Shown: one piece after another, positions 10,565 through 22,500 of the stretch
Position numbering within the stretch: position 1 is the first letter of the stretch
How the letters are laid out: every line of letters starts with the position of its first letter
Assembly (NCBI RefSeq): GCF_032854445.1
Contig: NC_088300.1
Coordinates: forward strand, 19,699,608 to 19,763,607
DNA: 64,000 nucleotides
Source: Liolophura sinensis
Taxonomy: Eukaryota > Mollusca > Polyplacophora > Chitonida > Chitonidae
Direction: 5' to 3'
Made by a program: the position numbers and the translations under genes
Notes under the pieces: generated by a model
Seen by the model: only the letters and a program-made list of their open reading frames with translations
What the model was told of the DNA's origin: nothing
Databases searched by the model: none

Positions 10565-13500
10565 CTGGTTATCAACATACACCCAATTGTGGGTCATATT
10601 CCATTGATTTCAGTGCTAGCTAAATGGACAGTTTGTTGCAGATAAATGAATTTTCTGTTCATTGTTGCAATGCATTTTAAACATTAATCCCAATTACACA
10701 GACTTTCATTTCTAATTACCTTTGCAATAACATGTTTAAAAAAAAATAGACTGACAGGTTCAGAATGTATTATCTGCTCACTGGCGCTGTGTTATCCCTT
10801 TGTGAAAGACGGAGTCAGTATGTACAAATAGAGGGGAGGTTACTCTCACAATATGCATATCTAAAATACATGCTAGAGTAACATCCCTTGTATCAAGGGA
10901 TCATTATATGACGCATATACATGTTTTAAATCATGGATAATTTAAATTTTTTTTAAACTGACAGAACAGGCAGTGTCAAAGCAAACAACCTAAAGAAAAT
11001 AATAAACTCTTATTTACAAAATTAAAACAAATTTACAGGTAAAATGTCAGTTATCTTGGCACAGAACTTCATATCACAAACAGGCTCAAAATACTGTTTC
11101 CATTCAATGTTATTTCCTCATTGAAACAAGGTAAACAGGCCGCACTGTATAAATACATTTATTTATGAGCAAAATAGACCATTCCAGGGGTTGTAATTAG
11201 GACATACTGTAGTTACCTTGGCCTCATATCCTGTGAGAAAGCCTAGATCCTGAGAGCCCTTCAACACCCCTTCACGATCATTCTTTCTGGCACAGTCAAT
11301 CACTTGGATGTACCGATCGACAAAACTCTTACTGAACTCACGGCTTGCCCCAAAGTCTAACAGACACAGCTGGAAAACATAGAACACAATAAGTGGATTA
11401 GAGGAAAAGAATTGCCCTGAAGTACAATGTACAATGATTTTCTCCATTACAAGTATGTGCTGTCTTTAAATAAGCAACAGTGGAGCTGGAAGTTATACAT
11501 CAGCCATTCAAAAATTTCAAAGTTATAATATTGACAGCACCATCAGTTTTTTTCATCAAGTTACCTCTGATTCTTCCATAATCTTACCTGGTCAGTATCA
11601 TAGTTATAACATCCCTTATATCGGCCATTCCAAAAGTTCTAAGTTATACATCAGCCATTCAAAAAGTTCAAAGTTATAATACTGACAGCACCATCAGTTT
11701 TTTTCATCAAGCTACCTCTGATTCTTCCATAATCTTACCTGGTCAGTATCATAGTTATAACATCCCTTACATCGGCCATTCAAAAAGTTCAAAGTTATAA
11801 TACTGACAGCACCATCAGTTTTTTTCATCAAGCTACCTCTGATTCTTCCATAATCTTACCTGGTCAGTATCATAGTTATAACATCCCTTACATCGACCAT
11901 TCAAAAAGTTCAAAGTTATAATACTGACAGCACCATCAGTTTTTTTCATCAAGCTATCTGTGAATCTTCCATAATCTTACCTGGTCTGTGTCATAGTTGT
12001 AACATCCCTTACATCGGCCATTCAAAAAGTTCAAAGTTATAATACTGACAGCACCATCAGTTTTTTTCATCAAGCTATCTGTGAATCTTCCATAATCTTA
12101 CCTGGTCTGTGTCATAGTTGTAACATCCCTTACATCGGCCATTCAAAAAGTTCAAAGTTATAATACTGACAGCACCATCAGTTTTTTTCATCAAGCTATC
12201 TGTGAATCTTCCATAATCTTAGCTGGTCAGTATCATAGATGTAACATCCCTTACATCGGCCATTCAAAAAGTTCAAAGTTATAATACTGACAGCACCATC
12301 AGTTTTTTTCATCAAGCTATCTGTGAATCTTCCATAATCTTACCAGGTCAGTATCATAGTTATAACATCCCTTACATCGGCCATTCCAAAAGTTCTAAGT
12401 TATACATCAGCCATTCAAAAAGTTCAAAGTTATAATACTGACAGCACCATCAGTTTTTTCATCAAGCTACCTCTGATTCTTCCATAATCTTACCTGGTCA
12501 GTATCATAGTTGTAACATCCCTTACATCGGCCATTCAAAAAGTTCAAAGTTATAATATTGACAGCACCATCAGTTTTTTTCATCAAGCTATCTGTGAATC
12601 TTCCATAATCTTAGCTGGTCAGTATCATAGATGTAACATCCCTTACATCGGCCATTCAAAAAGTTCAAAGTTATAATACTGACAGCACCATCAGTTTTTT
12701 TCATCAAGCTATCTGTGAATCTTCCATAATCTTACCTGGTCAGTATCATAGTTGTAACATCCCTTACATCGGCCATTCAAAAAGTTCAAAGTTATACATC
12801 AGCCATTCAAAAAGTTCAAAGTTATAATATTGACAGACCATCAGTTTTTTTCATCAAGCTATCTGTGAATCTTCCATAATCTTACCTGGTCTGTGTCATA
12901 GTTGTAAAAGAAGTTTGACCAGTTTGGGTCAGTTTGCATGAAGCGAAACTCAAACAGCTCCCTCAGGCACAACCGTAAAATGTGCGTACCAATCTGGCCA
13001 AAGGAAAATAAAAACTTCATTTTCACTTAGAAATGGCACAGGTCAGGAGAAGAAGAAAACAAACCCATAACCAACCTCACAACCCCCAAAAAATAGAAAC
13101 ACTGTACAACAAAATCACCCACCTAGTTCCACATTTTTTTTTTTAAGCTAGCAGCATGCTTTCTTCTGAAACGTCTGTTAAAATTTTATCAAATCACACC
13201 AATTATGTATTCTTTCACTCATTCATGTTTTGTAAAATAGCAGTCTGGCTAACACCACAGGTATAACTGCGTGATATTCAGAGGTCACCAAGGGCCTGTT
13301 GGACATGCTGACAAAAGCTTAAAGTTCAAATAAGAGCCAACACTAATATCTGCTGTGACATGATCCTGTTGTCACAGCACTAAGTCTCTATAGATACATC
13401 AAAAACAAGAGATGTCCACATAAATGCACCTTTAAGGCAACAGAGGGTTTTGAACTCTTAACTCTCAGCTAGATATCAAGGGTGGCTTGGACAAATTGAT

Positions 13501-16500
13501 CATACGCTAAGCTGATTGTAACTACCATGGTAACACAAGTCTAACATATATGTTGCCATGGTAGTTATGATCAGCTTAGTTTAACGATCGCTTCATGCAA
13601 GAGGCCACAGACGCATAAGTCACTGGGTTAACAAGGCCAGTCATAATGGGGCTCATTTTAATCGGTGGTAAATTTATTTACTTATTTATTTTGTGTTTAC
13701 GCCATACTCGAACACATCACTGATAAATCCTTGAAAGAGTCCAGAATATCAAATGGCATATGCTAGCGAGTGATCAATGATAAAATCAAGAAAATTACCA
13801 AAAATTTTTGCAGATATATTATATAAAATACATAGTGAACACAAAGGGTGTAATGATGTCAATGTCATTCCAAAGGCAGGGAAAATTTGTCCACAAAATT
13901 ATTTTCATTTATTTTTTAGAATGTCAAATTTGCTTTGACATTTATGTAAGAAACATTAAATCTAGGAAAAAAATACAGTAGCCTTTTAGATCACATCCCA
14001 TTTGTGACGTCACATCAATTTCTTATGAAGACTTTCCTTTATTTGTCTACCTAACATTTTGAAGACAATTATTTTGAGGGAAGCCACCTTTGATGACCTA
14101 CCTTAGGATTCTGCTACTAAGTCTAAATGGGTTTTAGGTGCTCAAAATAAAAACCTTTGTGGTCTCAAAAACCCACTAAAAAAAATTCCCCCCCCCCCCC
14201 CTGGAATTTCTAGGTAATAAAAAATGTTCTAGGTAATAAAAAATGTAAAACAAAAAAAAATTAAAGTATTTCTGGACATAGTTGTCTATTGCCTACATTG
14301 CGTTTGTCTTTATGTCCACTTTATTCATTGGTGAATCCCCAAATATACCAGCAATTTTGGTGTCAACCACCAGTTAAATATGTGAATTATGTTGAGATCA
14401 GCATATATATATATGTAGGTACTGAAATTCTTCAGCCTTTCACATGTCTACCAAGTGTTTATTCAAGCTTATTCTAACGGCATTTATCTTTGTTGATAAA
14501 ATTATAAAAAAACATATGCCAAACAAAGTCAAAATCAAAAGTTGGTACATGTAAGTAATCATGGGTAGAACTATATGAGAATGAAATGGCAACATACACA
14601 GGTGGCACAAAATAAGAAAAGGGACAATTGTTAGGAAATTCAACATTCTACGAAAATTTTTTTGCATCAGCTGAGAAACTCAAGTCTTTTACTTTTTTAC
14701 TTTTGGAGTTTACTTTTCAAGAAACACTCCATTCTGGACTCCCAAGAATCTTTTGACTTCAGCATTTTATTAAACTTGAATACTTAAGGAAGTCTTGTGG
14801 ACATGATCATGAAAATTTGTTTATACATCGAGAATGAAGCGACCATGAAAGAAGTCTGAAGAGTAGCAGTGGTACAATGTAGTCAGATTTAATGCCAACT
14901 CTATGTGGCTTGATGCTTATTGGTGTTCAGTAGAGAGGCTATCATATAAAAGGTTCATACGTTAACACAATATGTAAAATGCCCGCAAGACTTGTTTTCG
15001 AGACTAGCTAATATAATGTTGGAGTAACTTTGACAAGGTACCAAAGAGCTCCCCTGCAGGACACACATGAATGCAAAACTTCAACTCAATACATGAAGTA
15101 CTAAAACATTTACCCAACATGGATTGTAACACACAAGCTCAGCTGGTTCTGCTACACCGCAAAGTTCATAGTTCATAGATGTCATTTGCGAAAATTTCCA
15201 TTGGTACAAAATAGGTATGAAACAGAGGAATAACTGTTAAGGAAATATAAATTACAGCTCAAAAATGAAAATCTGTTACAAGCTGTTTTCACCGTAACTT
15301 CATTTCCTTAAACCCATAGTCTGTAGAGTATAGAGTGCCTTGTTATGTATGCATTAATAAGCTTAGTAAATAACTTTCAAGTCAAAATAAAGAATCATCT
15401 GAGGCCTGGATTCCAGGAATTATCTAGGGCCTAGATTCCAGGAATTATCTAGGGCCTAGATTCCAGGAATTATCTAGGGCCTAGATTCCAGGAATTATCT
15501 AGGGCCTAGATTCCAGGAATATGACATGAAGTAGGGAAGATGTGTGCTACCCCTCTGCACTACTCACAAAGTCTTTGGTAGCCTGATCAGCATCGTCCAG
15601 TTTGTCCAATGGGATGCCATTGACAAACTCTGTGGTCAAAACCTGACCTGTGCTCAACTCTGATATCACCTCAGGGACGTAGAATGCAGGGTCGTCCTTC
15701 AATAGCTCTCTATAAACACACAAAATTTTCTTCACTAGCAAGCATAGAGCAGTAGTACAAAATTAGATGTACTTAAATGTAATGTAATCCTCCAACCTTT
15801 ATGCACGTTTGCTACATGTAGGCATTTACTCAAGTATATTCTGAAGGCATTTTTCTGTGTTGAATGATAAAAATTATAACTTTTGTGCAGTTTTGAAATT
15901 GGCTAATCCAACCAATGTAGTTTTGTCCCCAAAATCAACTTAAAATTTTTTTAAAAATTAAGAGTTTCTCTTTCATACGTGAAAAGGTTGAGGAATTAGG
16001 GTAGCAGTGCTCTATACTCATTAACTGACAATCAGTTACTTACTATATGCTACATGTAACTTACAGTCACTAATTACAATAAGATTGACTGTTTGATTGT
16101 TGTAATTGAATTGAATTTTTCAGTCAGTATGATGCATGGAGGATAAACCACATGCCTTTGGCAAGTTACTGGTGGACTTTCCCATAAGTGGCATATAAAC
16201 CTGAACGCCATATTTTGTGGAAGAGAGCTGGCCTTCACCCAACGCTAAGACTGTGGGAACAGCCCTACGATCGCAGCTGATCGCTTACCCTCACCCCTAG
16301 GAACACTAAGTGTTGGGGAATAAAGAGCTAAAGTTACAGTCAGACTGAAATATTCTCGCTACAAATTCATACAGGTTCAGCAAAAAGATGATAAAATACC
16401 AACCTAAATCTTCTGCCGCACTCAGCTTCCCGAATGTAGTCTACTTCCCAGGCCAGCTCTACCCGTGCCACTTCCATCACATTCTCCACATACATACCTG

Positions 16501-19500
16501 ATTTATAAAGAAACAAACAAAATGACAGCTGTCTAATCTCATGTTGGCAGATGTAAATATCTTAAAATTTTTTCATTACCTGTGAAAGCTAAAAAAGCTA
16601 TCTTTGATTCTTCAGCATTTATCCCTAATTCTGACAGTAGATAAAATGTGGAGAATTTATTTACTTAATAGTTTCTGACTCTTTTGTAATGCTATACAAA
16701 TTTTTCATTGATACTTTTGCAGACAATTTTATTGGTGCAGGAGCATAAAGCCACTGCCAAATTCATCCACATACTGCCTATAGCAGTCTTTGGCTACGAT
16801 GTTGAGGATAAGTTGAAGCTGTGGTGTATCACTCACCTTTAGGTAGTATATCCCAGACTTTGAGAATCCCCATCAGGTTGTTGATGTCACTGTCAATACT
16901 CGAGGCCACCCCCGGGTACTGCAAAGACATATAACATAACACTTGCAGACAAAATAATCATTATATAAAACGTCTAATGTAACAAGTCTGAAATTTAGCT
17001 ACGCAATTCTCAGCCAGTACTATACACAGCAATTTTGCCCACAAAGCCATCCCATCTGACTTCCCATTCCAAGCAATCAGAATTTTGAGTATATGTATGC
17101 ATATAACTGAATATTAAAATGTGTCATGCAAAGTTTTTAGGAACATGACTTATAGTATTTAGGTCATGGACAAAGACTTCACGACGTTAACATTATATGC
17201 TTCATTTTCTGATTGCAACTCTGTATATATTTTATGCTACATGCAATAGCACTGAGAGCGATGAATGACACTAAAATATTAGATAAATGTTTATTTGTTT
17301 TGTCACTAATTTATGGAAATCAAATGGTCTCAAAGTCTGACCTGTATCTTCATGGCCACTTCTCGTCCATCAGGTAGGGTCGCACGATGGACCTGACCAA
17401 TTGATGCCGCAGCAAATGGTTTGTCATCAAATGTCACCAGTTTGCTTCTCCAATCAGGCCCTAGCTCTCTTGTCAGCACTTTCTGTAACGAGACAGACAA
17501 TTGGTTACACAATGTACATGTAGTGGTATATTCATCAACAGCTAATGAAGCAGCACATGTGTATAGACAACAAACAACCTATTACACATCACAGTTGCAA
17601 GGTCAAAGCTGAAGTGGATAACTGGTGTTCTTGTGTTCCTTACATAATCTCAAGATTTATTAAATCTGGTTATTTATTCCTAGTTTCTGACCACAAGTCA
17701 TCAATTCATCACTTGACCATAAGCAGAAGTTTGCCTTCCCAGAATAAAGTACCTCAAAATCTGAATCAAAACCCTTGAAGACACCCCTTTTCTAACAGAT
17801 CCTCCATTAATAAGGGATCTGTTGTCAAATGAATGATTGCCAAAACTAAATCTGTTCATTCTGTACATTCCAGCTAAGTCCAGACGAATACACAATGGCA
17901 AGCTCGCCTGAACTCTTACCTCCATCTGATTGGCTGGCATGAAATCAGCACTCTGACGAACACGCTCAAGTATCTTTTGTAACTCAGGATTGATAAAGGA
18001 GTTATCTGAAAGAACAAGAGAAGGGAATATGAGTAAAGCTTCTCTATACTATAAAACAAACGGAGCATTTCCCAAAACTGAGGGTGGCCAACCCATCTTT
18101 TCAAATAGGTCAATAAGGAACATACGCATGTCAAACAGCCTAATCCAGAAGATCACTTGAAAGTGGGACTTGCATTCCTACATGTCCATCTACCTTACCT
18201 TCTCAATAATTACAGAAACTCGCTAACTGAGACACTCTGGAAGTAAGGCGGTAGATCATGCAAATCTCCCGCAAAGTGCTCACAACAGGTGATACTGACA
18301 TGCCAGCTAGCCCCGCTGGAGTATACGGCTTTATAGGCCAGACAGCTTGTACACGGCAACTCACAATGTCATTTTTCCATATACACACTTGTTTAAAAAA
18401 AAATAAAAGACAAAAATATTGATACCATAACATCCACACAGTGAAAAAATCTCTCTGCCATTTCTCTACCCAAAGCTCTCACCATGCCATTTTTGGCAGC
18501 TGTGTTTTACAAACTATGCTATCCTATATTTAAAGTCGATGGTTGTGGAGCATTATTTAAAGGGGAACATTCAATTCAATACCGCATTAGGTATTATGTC
18601 CACACGATTGTCATGAATCTACCGATCGTTTGTCCTCCTTCTCACTTGTGCTTGGGGCTCATATAAGAATGGAACATGGATGATTGGCATTTGATCACTG
18701 AATTAACAATGCTGCCTGACAAATGTGGATAATACACATGAACCAGGTGTGTCCGACTTGCAGGTAGATTTCCCTTTTATTACTGACCACGTATCTACTT
18801 TAACGGGAACATAACATAAATCTGACAGCTGAGTCTCAATAAGGGGAGGGGGAGGGGGCTACACCCTTTTTCTATTAATTTAAAAAAGGTAGTTTGTAAC
18901 ATATTACCACAGTATTTCAAGGAAAAGTTAGAAGTGCATGCACATTCATGTATATATGTCATTAAATTAGCTAAATCGGGCTTTATACTTGTATTACGTA
19001 CCAGACGACCTTGAGAGAATATGGATCTCTGAGTATATACGTGTTGCTGTGAAAGGCATCGCTAATTGGACAGAAAGTGTATAAACAATGTTCGCTCAGA
19101 ACACAAAGTTCAAGTGCTTAGATCCAACTGAAAAGATGAAAGGCCTGATTTCCAAGTTCCCGGACGACAATACAAACCATGTAGATTTCATCTGGCTCCT
19201 GCAGGTCTGGGACATGGGAGGCCCTGGAAAGTCATTTCCAGATGCCAGATCATACATGTATGTTCTGTGTCCAAATAAATGTCTAAAGTGAAGACAAGAA
19301 TTGCCAAATTCCCATGTGTATTTATCTACCAGTCACTCTAAAGGTATGCTCAAAAAAAGTTACAAATAATGCAGAGTATGTCAAGGTCTCACTAAATTCA
19401 TTACCATATAACTCAACATCCTTCTCTTGGAAACCTAACTCAGTTCATTGCGACTTCAATTTACTGAAGTATCTTGACAAACTCTTCACATAGACGTTAG

Positions 19501-22500
19501 TGAGACAAAATATGCAAAGTGCATATTGATTATAAAAATCAAGACTGCATGGAGAAGAATCACAACAGGTACAGTCTTTAGATATTATAAACAGATAAGA
19601 AACTCACAACAAAAAAGCTTGATTAAAATATTATGGAAATTCACAGCTTGTATGTATCCAACACTAGCACATGCTTTATCTGGATGGAAAGCTGAAGTTT
19701 CAACCAGTCTATTAAAAGTATGAGAGGGGTGGCGACTACTCAGTGAAAGAATCTTAAAGTACTGTTTATCTTAGATTGGTCAATCACCCCTATGGTGGAT
19801 GGAACTGTCCTCAAGTGCCTGGCTCGCAGTATGAGTTGAGTCCACCAAGTAAAATCACTAGAGGTTACCAACGCTCAGACACTAACTTTGTTATTATTGG
19901 ATTTCTGTCCAAAATTTCTTCTTATTGCATTTGACGTTTGCAGAGTATGTTAGTTTTTTTTGCAGTAAATAGAAAAAACATACACCCCATGTGGAATTCT
20001 AGTGCTGTTTATGAGACTACATGTATGTACTTTTGACCGTCACCCCCAACTTTCAGCCAGGTTATACACTGTTTTGGGAACTGGCCTTGCTATGATTGAC
20101 CTGTAACGTCCGTTTTGGTTGACGGTCACGATGCATAGATGTAAGGATCATGCAGCTAACCCACACCACACGTTGTTATGATAGAAATGGCCTCAAAAGT
20201 GAAAGAACTGTAATGGAAAACTTAGAAGGTGGTTATTCGCTAGCCGTTTCACATACTCATGGAAGAGACTGATTGTTGATCGTGTCAAATGCAGGATCTG
20301 TGGGCCTACGACAATATGGGCCAAAACAGAGATGGATCTATTTCATCTTTCAAAGTACCTGTAATCACACTGTTTGCTGAGACGGTGCCCGAAATTACAA
20401 ACAAGCTTAAACCATCTACATAGGCTTGGTAGTTTTTTCTCTATCCCTGCCTCTTACAACCGTTCAACGAAAAATGTGAATCTTGTGAAATGTGAATTTT
20501 GTGAAAAAACCAGCAGTGCGTTTCTCAACCCCTACCAATGTAGTCGCTATGAGTCCAGCTTATGCTGGCTTCTTCTCCAGCCGTATGTGGGAAGGTCCTC
20601 CAGCAACCTGCAGATGGTCATGGGTTTACCCCGGTTTCCTCCCACCATAATGCTGGCCGCCGTCGTACAAGTGAAATATTCTTGAGTACGGCGTAAAACA
20701 CCAATCAAATAAATAAAGAAATAAATAAATAAAATCACTACATGAGCCCCTTTTCTTGTATCATGAATATTCTTATGTGCATGTATAAGTCTTTGCCTTC
20801 TTTTCTTTAACAAGTTCTTCCTACTTCACTTTCTTCCAAATGATAGTTTGGAGTTCAACCCTAAGCCCTGGTACAGTCACACTGCTGAATCACACTACTG
20901 ATATGGAAAGACTTACCCTGTATACTCAGCATCTGGCCTAACTTTAAGGCAGCCCCTCTCACTCGACATAGTGTGTTCACGATCCTCTCAGCATTGGCTT
21001 CTGTCAGAAACGGGCTCTTATCCATTACTGCTGTACCCAAATCTGTAATTATAAAACAAGCATGAAATAATTGCTTCAGCTCAAGATAGTTTGTCTGTTT
21101 GGATTTTGGCGTTAATTTGGTTATATCACTAAATGCCCAGAGCTCAACATGTTCTGGCATAGGGAGTGATGACCTCAATAAAAATTGTGGCCATTCAATA
21201 TGATTTTGCTCTACTGCATACTCAAGAATATTTCACTTATACACTGGCGACCAGTATTATGGTGACAAGAAACTGGAGAAACCTGCAACAATCTGCACAC
21301 CTTCCCACTAATGATTTAAGGGTGTGAAATGTATTAGATATCATCGTAAACAACATAAAAGTGAATACAATTCAACAATCATTTACCTGTGTGAAATGAT
21401 GAATCTTTGCATGTTACAAAATCATGCTGAGATGACCTTGGCTCAATTTGAGCTAATCGTTTTCATTTTGAACTCTCAAAGACAAGTGAATGACCATACA
21501 TTTTGACCCATGCGTATCTCCTGGTATCTGACTGGTCCCTATACCAATGCATATATAATGCTGCATCACTGAAATGCTATGTCAAACACAACAGACATGA
21601 TGCCCTTTGCAGTCACATTACGCTAACCAAGGGCTGACAATTATCTGACTTGTTCCTGTATGTGCAGTTCCATGGGAGACAGCATAACGGGAGACAGCGC
21701 AAAGGGAGACAGCGCAACGGGAGACAGCGCAACGGGAGGCAGCATAAAGATAGACAATTTGACAGTTTTAATGACAATGACCTTGGGATTGTACCAAGAC
21801 ATTTGATGTTTGATGAATTCCGACAAGTTTGATGATTTACTATATAAACATTCCACTGACAGATATATCTACATGTAGCTGTTTTTAGTGGCTTGTTTAG
21901 TTTTCTTAACTAGTGTCAGATGCATTCAGACAATTCACAATACTTACTAAATTCAGGCGTTGATACCTAACCATTTAAAATATGTTCCATATAAACAAGT
22001 CTCAAAACAGAGCTCTACTCTAAAGTTTTTGCAGGTTTCAGATATAAGAATTTTTTTTGTTGTATGTTTCTCTCTCAATGTTAGTTATTAATTTATTTGA
22101 TTGTAGTTTCAAGCTATACAGAACTCAATACTGACCTTATACGACGACAGTCAGCATTGTGGTGAGAGGAAACCAAGCACTAGGCCACTGAAGTCCCCTC
22201 CATATTTCTTTGAATTACCTACATTTTTCATTATCCAAAATAAGAAAAAAAACTTTCCCTATGCTCACCTAAACTACTTTTTGTAATAGTGCTGGGGGAA
22301 AGTGTCACATTATTGTGCAGGGTGAGAGCATACATGGACTTACTTTCAGGTTTAAGCCCTAAAGTTCTCCTTGTCACCTCTGCCACAGCCCCAATGCCCA
22401 GCCCAGCAGCAAGCCCTGAAACAGTGAACAGTACCCTTTCCTGGAAATGTCACACTAAACAGTGAACTGCACAATCTACTGGAAAAGTCACACTAAAAAG

